NCBI GenBank assembly: GCA_947247005.1
Contig: OX365955.1
Coordinates: 36,187,822-36,251,821, forward strand
DNA: 64,000 bases
Direction: 5' to 3'
DNA from: Spisula solida
Taxonomy: Eukaryota > Mollusca > Bivalvia > Venerida > Mactridae
In this document: positions 36,286-48,329 of the stretch, piece by piece
Position numbering within the stretch: the stretch's first letter is position 1
How the letters are laid out: each line of letters begins with the position of its first letter
Program-made: the position numbers and the translations under genes
Notes under the pieces: model-generated
Seen by the model: only the letters and a program-made list of their open reading frames with translations
What the model was told of the DNA's origin: nothing
Database searches by the model: none

Positions 36286-37339
36286 GTGACGTCATAACAA
36301 TGGTTTAACATGTCATATAGACATCTTCAAATGACATTTGAACAATTTACCACTGTTGTCTAACAATATAACACGTTCTATTTAGAAGTTCACATGGTTA
36401 TTGGACATAATAAGAAGCCATTTTAACAATTTAACATGTCATATAGACATCTTCAAATGATATTTTAACAATTTACCACTATTGTATGACAGTATAACTC
36501 GTTCTGTTGAGAAGTTCAAATGGTTTTTGGACATGATAAGAAGCTATTTTAACAATTTAACATGGCACATAGACATGTTCACATGATATTTGGACAGTTT
36601 AACAGTGTGACTTGACATACAATAATGTTGCACGGAGAAGTTCACATGCCCTACCGACAATTTAAGACGTTGTTGTAACAATTTAACATGTCATATAGAC
36701 ATGTTCAAATGATATTTAAACCATTTACCACTGCCGTTAACAGTATAACACGATGTGTTGAGAGGTTCGCATGCTCATTCGACATTGTAAGACGTTGTTT
36801 TAACAATTCAACAACGCATATAAACATATTCAAATGATAGTTTAACAATTCATCATTGTAGTTAAAGTCTAACATGATAATACGAAGCTTTGAGAAGTTA
36901 ACACGTTCTTCTAACATTATCAAGCGTTTTTTCAACAATTTAACATGTAACGTAGACATATACAAATGGTTATTTGACAATTTATCGATGTGGTTTAACA
37001 GTATAACACGATGGCTTGAGATATTATTATATTCTTTTAACAATTTAAGACGTTGTTTTAACAATATAACAGGGCAAGTTGACATATTCAGATGATAGTT
37101 TGACAAGTCAACAATGTGGTTTGACATATTAACACATTGTACTAAGAAGTTCACATGTCCTACCGACAAGTCAACATGACAAGCGTCAACAAAAGACAGC
37201 TATGGCGTTCCATAAAACTCCATACACAATACAATGTTGTTTTCCCTACTTTCAGCACTTTCGTAACAACAGTCATTCATGTGGAGTGAACCAGAGACAA
37301 ATATTATAGAGAGAGTCTCTTATTTATATTTTGACCATA

Positions 37340-37425
37340 GTCAGTTGATGAACATATCTCGTCTAATTTAGGATTCGAACCTGCAACAAACTGATGTATC
37401 AAGTGGATACATTGTGCAATGACGT
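37340..37425 (-). repeat. SINE tail fragment (family 2, copy 2)
   Basis: Minus strand: TTGCAGGTTCGAATCCTAAA (B box) followed by TTAGACGAGATATGTTCATC. Parallels 33299-33400, on the other side of the foldback-like element. Confidence 0.55.
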
Positions 37426-37684
37426 GATTTTGCTCAACACGTGGAATGGTCAAGTAAATAATTGCCACGTACACGATACCCAAGATTCATTAATATAGGT
37501 AAATTTTCAACTCGGGTAGCCAAACGGTGGGATTTACTGTAAAAACTCTATGATCAAAGTACATAAACATGCATAACCTAAATATACACCTATAGTATTA
37601 GCTAAAACTTAACCGATCGTGTATCTGAGCAATCCTATGATAAGTTAATAGTACGATTGATAACAATTAGTATAAATTAATGTA

Positions 37685-37858
37685 AATTATCGGTGTTGCG
37701 AGTTTATAGGACGATGTATTCTATAACTTCAACTCTGAGTTGTTTATGTCACTAACTGGAACATCACGAAAATAAACCAGCTGATGACACACCACACGTG
37801 GAAATATATATGCCTTCATATACTGTTGGGGTTTTAAAATCGTTACGGCAGGAGCACA
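37685..37858 (+). promoter_or_regulatory. Candidate promoter and 5' non-coding exon of sulfotransferase gene C
   Basis: TATCGGTGT, TTCAACTCTGAG, TATGTCACTAACTGGAACAT and CAGCTGATGACAC lie in the same order as upstream of A and B. A CACGTG E-box is at about 37795, with TATATA just after it. The block ends in a donor-like GCACA (37858) then GTAAGAT. It lies 2.4 kb before the coding start. Confidence 0.5.
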
Positions 37859-38029
37859 GTAAGATACACAAGGTTAGTAGTGTGCAATTTTGTCGACTTT
37901 ATTTGTTTGTTAATTTTATTCTAAAGAACATTTTAAACACGCAAGGTCGTAGTCCAGAAATTTACAAATCGGTTTGCATAGGAAGTCAAAATAGTAAAAT
38001 ACCAAACCAAAAGTAATATTTGTAGGACT

Positions 38030-38930
38030 AGTGAGGTGTTTGCTGTAAGGCTAGTAAGGTGTTAGCTGTAGGACGAGTAAGGTGTTAGCTGTAGGACTAG
38101 TAGTAAGGTGGTAGCTGTAGGACTAGTAGTAAGGTGGTAGCTGATCAAATGGACTCACTACTCAGTGTCGAGTATTTGTAGGACTAGTAAGGTGGTAGCT
38201 GATCAAATGGACTCACTACTCAGTGTCGAGTATTTGTAGGACTAGTAAGGTGGTAGCTGATCAAATGGACTCACTACTCAGTGTCGAGTATTTGTAGGAC
38301 TAGTAAGGTGGTAGCTGATCAAATGGACTCACTACTCAGTGTCGAGTATTTGTAGGACTAGTAAGGTGGTAGCTCATCAAATGGACTCACTACTCAGTGT
38401 CGAGTATTTGTAGGACTAGTAAGGTGGTAGCTCATCAAATGGACTCACTACTCAGTGTCGAGTATTTGTAGGACTAGTAAGGTGGTAGCTCATCAAATTG
38501 ACTCACTACTCAGTGTCGAGTATTTGTAGGACTAGTAAGGTGGTAGCTGATCAAATGGACTCACTACTCAGTGTCGAGTATTTGCAGGACTAGTAAGGTG
38601 GTAGCTCATCAAATGGACTCACTACTCAGTGTCGAGTATTTGTAGGACTAGTAAGGTGGTAGCTCATCAAATGGACTCACTACTCAGTGTCGAGTATTTG
38701 TAGGACTAGTAAGGTGGTAGCTCATCAAATGGACTCACTACTCAGTGTCGAGTATTTGTAGGACTAGTAAGGTGGTAGCTCATCAAATGGACTCACTACT
38801 CAGTGTCGAGTATTTGTAGGACTAATAAGGTGGTAGCTCATCAAATGGACTCACTACTCAGGGTCGAGTATTTGTAGGACTAGTAAGGTGGTAGCTCATC
38901 AAATGGACTCGCTACTCAGTGTCGAGTATC
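38030..38930 (+). repeat. 58-bp minisatellite, about 13 full copies, 5' intron of gene C
   Basis: Unit of 58 bp: GTAGGACTAGTAAGGTGGTA, then GCTCATCAAATGGACTCAC, then TACTCAGTGTCGAGTATTT. From 38030 to 38145 shorter partial units containing only the first part are found. Copies differ mainly by GATC/CATC. The array begins about 170 bp after the putative first exon. Confidence 0.95.
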
Positions 38931-40252
38931 ATATCATAGGAAATGCGTTTTACGATATACGGTGTAGTAGTTTATGCGTTTATGATATCCTTACGGAGAA
39001 CTGTTTTAATATTATAGATTTTAATCATCAATGTACGATTAGCTGTGATAAGTATATTTATAAGACTTAGTTTGCTACAAGAAAACGAACTCGTAGTAAG
39101 TTCACGAACACTTAACGACGAATTGGTGGAGATTTCTTAATTAAAAGTTTGCGATACGAGTGTAGGTTATTGCATTATTAACGTATGCATAAAGGACATT
39201 ACCATCAACTAGTATTGAATAGAGAGGTTGCGAAAATGAACGTGTAGCGAATACCACTTAAATTGTGGGTAATTCATTTTGACATTCAGATACTTATGTG
39301 TAGTTACTACAAGTAACGCAAATTTAAAGTGCAACCTATACGTGTATGGTAAGCTACACGTACTGATACTTGTATACGTTACTTTCCAAACCTCACTGAT
39401 GTTTCAATTGTCTTGTACACACTGTATAAAACTGTATTTTAATTCTTAATTTTCTGAACACGATGTACTTAACGAAGTGGATATTCAATTCGTTAATTGA
39501 GTCACGGATGTATTTACATAAATTATGCCATTGGCCTCCACAATCATATATCAGGGTCATGTTTATTGATCACAGTGTATAAACGAGTCAACTTCCGAAT
39601 ATCGCAATAAGGAGTACACGTTGAATTGTATAGTCTTGCAATAAGTCGTGCAGTGATAGGAAATGACAGATGTTTTTAATCATAATAAGTTATACAAGGT
39701 GAATTGTATAGCATCCCAATAATTCAAAGAGTGATTTGGTTTATACGCGGTGTGTATGGTAAGTTTATATAAATGTGGTCTTCAGAACAGATGTGGATAA
39801 AATAAATAAAGATTCTACCTTTGAATGCACATGTACAAACTTGAACAACTGAAGAGATTCCGTGTGACTCTCCCCTTAGCCCCTAAAACAGACGACGTTT
39901 TAAGCAGGGAAGTAAATCTAACCAGCTATTTCTCTCCGTTTTAGAATTACTCTCCCTTTATGGAAGTATCATTGCCCTTTTAGGGCCGAGTCCCTATTTG
40001 GGCAATTATGCGCAGATGAGGCTGGTATTGAGAGGGAAAAACTAACAAATATAGTTGCGCATATTATTTTTGATAAAATACTTTCACTTAAATGTAGAGA
40101 AAACCTTCATTTTTGTTCAGAGACAGGTCCGAAATCAGCAAATATTGCATGTGCTACAATATATACATGTACATATGCTTCATATACCGTAATCATTTGA
40201 TTTATTTTAGTTTCATTCTACCAGTTTGCTGTGTGTAAAACAGATCTGAACA

Positions 40253-43200
40253 ATGGCGGCGATGGTAACTATAGAAACACCAGAAGGCATCAAGCAGGAA
40301 TATACGTATTATCGTGGAATAAGTCAATCGTAAGATAACTACAAATTGTTTCTTGTTTAAAGCCACATTGACATAAAACGGTTATTTTCAAATAGCAATA
40401 ACTTGGTAACCTAGCTGAAGAGCCATGGATTTTGAGCACTTTAGTTGAGTCGATTCCCAAAGGTGGAAAACACCATAAGAAGGAAGACAACGAAATACAA
40501 CCTCCAGTTGGTTTGTACAAAATAATGATATGTAAACAAAAATGCACAATTTATAATCTAAGGGAAGCTTGCAATTATTATTTTTTCATCCATACATTTA
40601 AGGTGATTTTTTGGCATACTATTTCGACAGATACATTTATCATTCTGTCGTCAATTATTGGTCATTTGTGACAAATATCTTAATTTCTTGTGATTAGTCT
40701 ATTTACTGGATGATCGGAAAAATATCTTGGGAGAGATAATGTGTATAATTTATTTTATTCAGAAAACTGATGAACCACATAAAACCGTATGGTGGAGACC
40801 TTGCACGACATTTAAAGGACTTAAAACATATGGACATACGGGATGATGATTGGTATCTGGCTACGTATCCTAAATGTGGTGAGTATGTTATGATGGAAGT
40901 AACGAATACAACGAATGATTTATTATGTAATAAAATATCCTGTAATCTCTTCGTACATAAAATCGCACATACCACCACCGGGTCAAAAATCCCATCCTAT
41001 CGCCGTCCAATGATCGGACGGCATAATAGTTTTTTCCAGCTATATCGCATAGCCCATTTATTTGTCATTGGTGCGAGAGGGTCGGGGAACCATCCCTCAT
41101 CTCACCTTACAAATATGCATGAATATAATAATAATTTTATATATTGGCATAGTGATAAACAAAACAAAGTAAAACGAAGGTAGTCAATTGTTTAGGGATT
41201 GTTGAATAAGAACAATTACAAACGATAAACCAAATGTTCATTTGAATATGCAATATTCGTTTCTCTTGTTCTAGGTACTCATTGGGCTTGGGAATTCATG
41301 TCCATGTTGCGACGTGGAACTTCCGAACATGACAAATGTGCCAAAGAGACTGTGTTCTTAGACTTCAGGCCAGTTACCTCCCTTGATGAAAGACCATCTC
41401 CTAGAATTTTAAATTGTCACCTACCAGTTGAATTTACACCACATGGAATACTTGAGAAGAAAGTAAAAGTAGTCCACGTGATGAGAAATCCAAAAGATGC
41501 TTTTGTGTCCTTGTACCATCATTCCAAAGCCATGAACAAAGACCAAAATTACGTTAAAGATTTTAAAACGTTTCTGCCCTTTTCGCTGGGAAGTTACGGG
41601 CTAAGTAATGAATTCTTACTACATTTTTAGCGTTATTTCTGAACTATTTGTATGTATTTTTTAACCACATGGTCGGATTCAGTGGGAGTGGTCCCCAGAA
41701 ATTTTGGTTAAATGTTGTATAATAGAACGAATCGATCATGTCCCGGTCACACCCCTGTGGAATCAGAGGGGGTCCAGACACCATGCAATATTCAGGACAA
41801 TGGGTTATCACATATACCGAGACCAAGTATACCGGGAGCAATATGGCTCATCAGACTCACTGAGCAACTCGATCAGCTGGTTGGACCAATCATCTCAGGG
41901 AAAAACTGAGAAAAATAGCTGGATGCGCGCATTCGTATCGTCTTCAAACTACGAAAAATGCACTCGGTAGGCACGGTGAATCGATCATTCGCTTGTCACA
42001 CTAGCTATACTGGTTCAAGCACTGTGTTTGTTGTGTGACAGAAAACGGAATAAAATGTAACAACACTAGTGTAGTGCGCTTGATAAGTTCACCATGATTG
42101 TACAATCACGCATGATCTGGTTAACTGCTGAAAAACACGTGCAAATCTGTGGACGATACATAAGTCTGTAGATCGCTGTGTATAAACCTAGGTCCCACTG
42201 AGCATTTTTTTGTCTCGGCGATGAACTACCGATTGAAATTAATGAGCTATCTGGACATCGGGAACAGGTTCTTCGTGGTCTAGGGGAAGCTTCGTGGAAG
42301 TCATGTGACAGTTCGTGATATCGGAACGAATTCTGATGAATCGGGTGGATTCGGAAGAAATCGGGAGAACATCGACGATGTGAAATTCCTCAGGGGAACC
42401 TAGACTTAACTTAACAACATTGACACAAGCGTTTAAACGACACACATTTTAATCAAATGTTAATTATGTTGTTTTATATTTCAGGTATACCTCATTCATT
42501 CTATGATTATATTAAGGGATGGGAACGATTTACCGAAGCGCAGCCGGATCAGATTATAAACTTATTCTTCGAAGATATTAAAGAGGTAACAATTGTTTCA
42601 GTCATTAATCTTTGGACTATATATGCTCCAATGCTCAAATGACAGAGCATCCAATGAAAGTCGAAAGAAGCAATCAGCCTATGAAATAAGAAGAATGATA
42701 GACCCTTTTTGCTGTCAATAGGCGACATAAGAACTATACTCTTTTAGTGACGAGAATTGGACTCGATCCTCGACCATCTATGAGCCAAATAAAAGCTGTC
42801 TATATTTACAAGCCCGGTTGGATTTTTTATAAACGGGGATTGTCACGAAGACGCTCGAGGTGTAATACAAACGCAAATCTAAAGGACAGATATTGCACGA
42901 TTTGCTTGCGGAAATGTATAATTATATTCATCGCAAGAACCTTGTAATATATATTCATGCATAAAGGTCAGGATAAGGACAAATTCTTCGTACTTTACTA
43001 GTTTGAAAGTTTGTTTCTGACTTTATCATTTTAATAACGCTGTAAACAACTTTTGTTACATTTTAGCATCATTTGTGTGCCATGTGTTAACATTCGAATT
43101 TATATCTATAAAGTAGTGTTTTCATTCCATGTTTCTTTTTATTTGACTGTTCCGATCATTTAACGACATTTAATATTTACTATGTACATTACAGAACCCA

Positions 43201-45263
43201 GTGAGAGAAATAACGAAACTAGACAAGTTCCTGGGAACCAATAGAGATGCTAAACTTATAGAACAAATCGCCGAGGCTTGCGACTTTAAAAATCTGAAGA
43301 AAGCTGACGCTGAGGTTAAAGTCAAAGAGGGCATGTTGAAGAAATTGCCACCATTCGTGTACAGAAAGGGTACTTCATTTTACACTCCTCACTCCTCACA
43401 TACACATTTTAAGTAAACTTGTATTGCACACCGTGTTTTAACCTGGTGCACACCAGGTGCACTTCGCGACAAGTTTAGTTTAAACATTACTGTACAAATA
43501 CATAATACCCACTATCATAATTGACCAGTTACTTGATATAAAAAGTTTTTAATATGCAACTCAACATATTTTGAGCGAATGCCACAGGAATGTCTCTCAA
43601 GGTACAGTTATCTTTCAAAGTTGTATGATTAGTTAAGGTCCGCTGTACCTGCAGGTCAAAGTAGCACTATAACAAAATGTCAATGTCCTCAGAATAGCGA
43701 TATAGGGCCACCTTGACGTCCAATCGGGCCCCTCGGACATTACTGACGTAACACGTCTTCTGGATTAATGACGGAAATACTCGAGTACAATGTAGTTATG
43801 ATTGCTTGCCGTCTCGTAAAATTCCTTTTGATGTTGTATTGAATATTTTAATATGGCCGACAAATGTGTCTATAAAGCGTAATTTTCTATTAAGAATCGT
43901 TAAGACACGACATACACACCGTGGCTTTTTAAATAATAAAATGATTATACAGGTAACCTATGTCTCATACGATACACAAGGGAGACCATCCAATGACAGA
44001 AAATTGACTTAAACGAAACACCGTATCAAGGGAGAGTATTAATGATATTTGTGCACAAAACTGCACATGGGTAATTTCGTTATAATATTGGTATACAAAA
44101 CACAATGAGTAAATGGCATTCTTCTTAGTGGATGGGGTTGGCTATCAGGAAGCCGTTGAACGGGGTAATAAAACAACACGAGTACTTATAATTAAGTCAT
44201 GTCTATGGTCATATATAGTTGGCATCTGAGCTAACCTGTGTTGATGTATGGGATTTACATGTATCTAGCCAGTACTAACCTGTGTTGATGTATGGGATTA
44301 ACATGTATCTAGCCAGTACTAACCTGTGTTGATGTATGGGATTAACATGTATCTAGCCAGTACTAACCTGTGTTGATGTATGGGATTAACATGTATCTAG
44401 CCAGTACTAACCTGTGTTGATGTATGGGATTAACATGTATCTAGCCAGTACTAACCTGTGTTGATGTATGGGATTAACATGTATCTAGCCAGTACTAACC
44501 TGTGTTGATGTATGGGATTAACATGTATCTAGCCAGTACTAACCTGTGTTGATGTATGGGATTAACATGTATCTAGCCAGTACTAACCTGTGTTGATGTA
44601 TGGGATTAACATGTATCTAGCCAGTACTAACCTGTGTTGATGTATGGGATTTACATGTATCTAGCCAGTACTAACCTGTGTTGATGTATGATGGGATTTA
44701 CATGTATCTAGCCCGTACTAACCTGTGTTGATGTATGGGATTTACATGTATCTAGCCCGTACTTACTTGTGTTGATGTATGGGATTTACATGTATCTAGC
44801 CAGTACTAACCTGTGTTGATGTATGGGATTTACATGTATCTAGCCAGTACTAACTTGCTATTCAACAAGCTGAAAAATCCTAGTATGCCGAGCCTAGTAT
44901 TTATTTGCCAGTCAGCTTTATGCTGAAATATGGCAGGCATATATGTGTGCCCCCACCCGGATTTGAACCCGGGTCGCCAGATTAGACGGCAAGCGCGCTA
45001 ACCATTGAGCTACGGAGGCCAGGCGATTAACAACTTCTCCACATGTTGAGGACATGACTGGAGCCAATGTCACGGAAAAAGAACATAACCTACCCATCCT
45101 ACTCCACAAAACTGTTTCAGTGATAAAGATGGATTTGTTGTTTGTTGCAGGTGAAGTTGGTGACTGGAAGAATCATTTTACAGTAAGCATGAATGAAGAA
45201 ATAGATGAATGGATTGAACAAAACAGTCATGGATGTAACATTAAATTCAGATACACAATATAA
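40253..45263 (+). CDS. Cytosolic sulfotransferase C (six coding exons, 303 aa)
   Basis: Third tandem PAPS-dependent sulfotransferase. Coding exons: 40253-40329, 40763-40878, 41275-41604, 42485-42585, 43195-43369, 45151-45263. All phases match genes A and B; exon 1 is one codon longer (MAAMVTIETPEG). Motifs: TYPKCGTHWAWEF, catalytic His in NCHLPVEF, MRNPKDAFVSLYHH, and RKGEVGDWKNHFT, ending IKFRYTI. Asn again replaces the usual Lys near the catalytic His. The frame is intact. Intron 3 carries a MITE (42185) and intron 5 a 44-bp array and a SINE. Substitutions among A, B and C cluster outside the PAPS-binding motifs, as expected if cofactor use is kept and the acceptor pocket varies. A second ATG at codon 4 is possible, but the first aligns with those of A and B. 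Confidence 0.93.
42185..42406. mobile_element. CCTAGGTCCCACTGAG MITE, copy 2 (222 bp), intron 3 of gene C
   Basis: Left end AACCTAGGTCCCACTGAGC; the right end, on the opposite strand, reads AGTCTAGGTTCCCCTGAGG. TA flanks both sides. The interior matches copy 1 (GAGCTATCTGGACATCGGGA, GAATCGGGTGG). Confidence 0.85.
43441..43458. repeat. Short palindrome ACCTGGTGCACACCAGGT
   Basis: Two complementary 8-bp arms around CA, in intron 5 of gene C. Probably part of a small repeat. Confidence 0.6.
44225..44865 (+). repeat. 44-bp minisatellite, about 14 copies, intron 5 of gene C
   Basis: Unit of 44 bp containing AGTACTAACCTGTGTTGATG and ATGGGATTAACATGTATCTA. Variation is mainly ATTAAC/ATTTAC. One unit has an extra ATG. 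Confidence 0.95.
44890..45019 (-). repeat. tRNA-derived SINE (family 1, copy 2), intron 5 of gene C
   Basis: On the minus strand a full tRNA-like head runs from 45019 to 44949: GCCTCCGTAGCTCAATGGTT (A box) to GACCCGGGTTCAAATCCGGG (B box). The 5' GCCTCCG pairs with the 3' TGGGGGC as a 7-bp acceptor stem with two G-U pairs. The tail AGCTGACTGGCAAATAAA is shared with the copy at 20957. The 63-codon minus frame that overlaps it is a by-product. Confidence 0.85.
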
Positions 45264-46162
45264 ACAATACTTATTATGTTCTGACAGTGGTGCTGAACAT
45301 CACTGAACGAATCTTATATGTATGTTATAAACACACAAGAGAAGAGTTTACCTGTGAGTGTGTATGTTTGACTTTGTCACAGGCACTAGTCTGAAGTGCG
45401 TACGCATCCGAACGATCGAATGATCAAGTCGTAGTATTGTCATATTATTCTTAAGTGAAATTTTCTTCTGTGTTCTATCTTTTATGGTCGTTTATTTCTT
45501 CATTTAGATGTGGTTATGAATTGCACCGTATTCTCTATGTCGTTGGCTTCACCCTAGAGACAAGTATCAAAGGACGTGTGTGGGGCCAAACTTTCTATCA
45601 TGCTTCCTCCAGATTGGGGAAAATGATACACAAAAATATTGCTTTGTTTACACACTGGCACAATGTTCAGTGTACATGTATATTTATAGGAATGAATTGT
45701 TTTTGATAAATTATATATGTTTATATAAACAATTGTTTTACAACAGCAAATGCGTGCGCCTGCTTATTGTGACAGAGTGTATGATTAATAATGTCTCATA
45801 TACTAATGACGTGCAATAACTGAAAGACCGAATAACATAATTTTATTTATATTGATATTGCATAATATTTGTAACCATGCAAAAAACTGTACAAATGTAT
45901 ACATTATAACTATATATATTAGAACAACTGGCTTATTTTCTCTCATACCCTCGTGGAGATGGATAACACTAGGAATGAGGTGCCGTTAGTGATTAATAAT
46001 GCTTTACAATCGACCTAAAACTAAATAAGTATAAACTAAATCCAGTAATTTTAAATAAAAAAATACCCAACTTTTTGGTCGTGAACCGTATCTCCACAAC
46101 TTAGCTGACAATTTGAATGTTACTACAAAGGAGTTTTCAATTGAGACTGACAGCTACCTATA
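45264..46162. other. No gene seen
   Basis: 3' flank of gene C. The open frames at 45455-45819 have no acceptable context. No strong polyadenylation signal close to the stop. Confidence 0.5.
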
Positions 46163-46955
46163 AGCCTAGGTCCCTCTGAGCATTTTTGCCTCGGTGATGA
46201 AATTAATGAACTTCGGGGGGGGGGGGGGCATTGGGAACATGGTCCTCGTGGTCTAAGGGAAGCTTCGGGGAAGTCACGAGACAATGTGTGAAAGCGGGAG
46301 GAATCGTGATGAATCGGGAGAATAACCGATGTATTACCGACTTAATGCGTCGTTCCAACTGCCTCGGGGATGTATTTCCGATGGACATCAGAAGGTTCGC
46401 CGATGTCTGAGGAAAGCTCCCCGATGTCTCGAAGCTTCGTGACGTCTTGAGACATTTAGTAAGATCGCGAGTACATCGGGACATTTCAATGAATGTATAG
46501 ATTTTTGCACGATGCACCCGCGATTTCATGTCGGGAATATCTCGGGGAGGCATCTTCGAAGCTCGGGAATATCCCTCGGGGAATGATCCGCGATAAAACG
46601 AATTCTGCATCCTAGAAGCTTCCCCCGACACATCGGCAATGTTTCGCTAAAGTGTCATGAACCCTCGGGGATATTTTAATATTTGGCGAACATTCGGCGA
46701 CACATTCGCGGTTAAGGGATTTTATCCCAGAATATGAGTTGACATTTATCGGGGATGATTCATGGGGTACCGAGAGACATCGGGAGAACTCTATAGGTCG
46801 GTTCCAATACCTTGGGGTTGTACTCCCGAAGACATTTAGGAGCTTCGGCAATGTTCGGGGGAGTATTGGGATACTTAGGGAGCCATCGGGGGCCATCGGG
46901 AGAAACAATTTGTTATTCCTTATCACCGATGAGGAATTTCTGTGGGACCTAGGCT
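46163..46955. mobile_element. CCTAGGTCCC element, copy 3 (793 bp, longer interior)
   Basis: Ends AGCCTAGGTCCCTCTGAG and the complement of CTGTGGGACCTAGGCT, both flanked by TA. The interior is longer than in copies 1 and 2 and dense in CGGGGA/TCGGGA words, with shared pieces such as GGGAAGCTTCGGGGAAGTCA. Open frames of 130-164 codons on both strands arise from this biased composition. It may be nearer to the parent of the family, but no transposase was recognised. Confidence 0.8.
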
Positions 46956-46959
46956 TAAA

Positions 46960-48320
46960 AACGTACCACTCACCATTTCGTTCTTTAAGAAAACTGGCAA
47001 CTACATTCACACATCTGCTACCATTTCGTTCTTTAAGAAAACTGGCAACTACATTCACAGACCTGCTACCATTTCGTTCTTTAAGAAAACTGGCAACTAC
47101 ATTCACAGACCTGCTACCATTTCGTTATTAAGAAAACTGGCAACTACATTCACTGACCTGCTACCAGTTCGTTCTTAAAGAAAACTGGCAGTTGCATTCA
47201 CACATCTGCTACCATTTCGTTCTTAAAGAAAACTGGCAGTTGCATTCACACATCTGCTACCATTTCGTTCTTAAAGAAAACTGGCAGTTGCATTCACACA
47301 TCTGCTACCATTACGTTCTTAAAGAAAACTGGCAGTTGCATTCACACATCAGCCACCACTTCGTTCTTTAAGACAACTGGCAGCTACATTCACACATCAG
47401 CCACCACTTCGTTCTTTAAGACAACTGGCAGCTACATTCACGCATCAGCCACTGCTTCGTTCTTTAAGACAACTGGCAGCTTAATTCACGCATCAGTCAA
47501 CACTTCGTTCTTAAAGACAACTGACAGCTAAATTCACGCATCAGCCACCAATTCGTTCTTAAAGACAACTGGCAGCTAAATTCACGCATCAGCCACCAAT
47601 TCGTTCTTAAAGACAACTGGCAGCTACATTCACACATCTGCTACCATTTCGTTCTTAAAGACAACTGGCAGCTAAATTCACGCATCAGCCACCAATTCGT
47701 TCTTAAAGACAACTGGCAGCTAAATTCACGCATCAGCCACCAATTCGTTCTTAAAGACAACTGGCAGCTACATTCACACATCTGCTACCATTTCGTTCTT
47801 AAAGAAAACTGACAGCTACATTCACGCATCAGTCAACACTTCGTTCTTAAAGACAACTGGCAGCTAAATTCACGCATCAGTCAACACTTCGTTCTTAAAG
47901 ACAACTGGCAGCTACATTCACGCATCAGCCACCAATTCGTTCTTAAAGACAACTGGCAGCTAAATTCACGCATCAGCCACCAATTCGTTCTTAAAGAAAT
48001 ATGGCAGCTACATTCACGCATCAGCCACCAATTCGTTCTTAAAGACAACTGGCAGCTACATTCAGGCATCAGCCACCAATTCGTTCTAAAAGAAATATGG
48101 CAGCTACATTCAGGCATCAGCCACCAATTCGTTCTTAAAGAAAACTGGCAGCTACATTCAGGCATCAGCCACCAATTCGTTCTTAAAGAAATATGGCAGC
48201 TACATTCACGCATCAGCTACCATTTCGTTCTTAAAGAAAACTGGCAGCTGCATTCAGGCATCAGCCACCAATTCGTTCTTAAAGAAATATGGCAGCTACA
48301 TTCACGCATCAGCTACTAAT
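46960..48320 (-). repeat. 48-bp minisatellite, about 28 copies
   Basis: Unit of 48 bp: CACCAATTCGTTCTTAAAGA, then CAACTGGCAGCTACATTCAC, then GCATCAGC. Sub-families are ordered along the array: GAAAACTGGCAACTAC on the left, GACAACTGGCAGCTAA in the middle, GAAATATGGCAGCTAC on the right. Reads as an open frame on both strands (for example 110 codons minus at 47881-48213); not a gene. Confidence 0.95.
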
Positions 48321-48329
48321 TAGATATTA

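Larger units (their letters stand above)
33572..37214. mobile_element. Foldback-like element, 3643 bp, with long inverted arms built of subrepeats
   Basis: The ends are TATGGAACGCCATAGCTGTC on the left and its exact complement on the right, continuing TTTTGTTGA. AAACTC flanks both sides (33566-33571 and 37215-37220), a likely 6-bp target duplication. The left part (33600-33910) and the right part (36300-37200) are largely complementary, and each is made of subrepeats with words such as AACAATTTAACATG, AGACATGTTCAAATGA and GAAGTTCACATG. A further block at 34020-34340 has the right-arm orientation. The centre holds unrelated sequence, including a 28-bp array and a possible exon. Structure fits foldback elements (FB/Galileo type). 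No transposase seen. Confidence 0.75.

Noticed and set aside
41704..41970. 88-codon plus frame in intron 3 of gene C
   Set aside because: No similarity among paralogues A and B at this place and no exon borders.
44918..45109. 63-codon minus frame with ASVAQWLARLPSNLATRVQIRVG-like reading
   Set aside because: It is the tRNA-like head of a SINE; such readings are common artefacts of SINE translation.
46203..47178. Overlapping frames of 130-164 codons on both strands
   Set aside because: Composition effect of a CGGGGA-rich TIR element and the 48-bp satellite; no motif or splice support.
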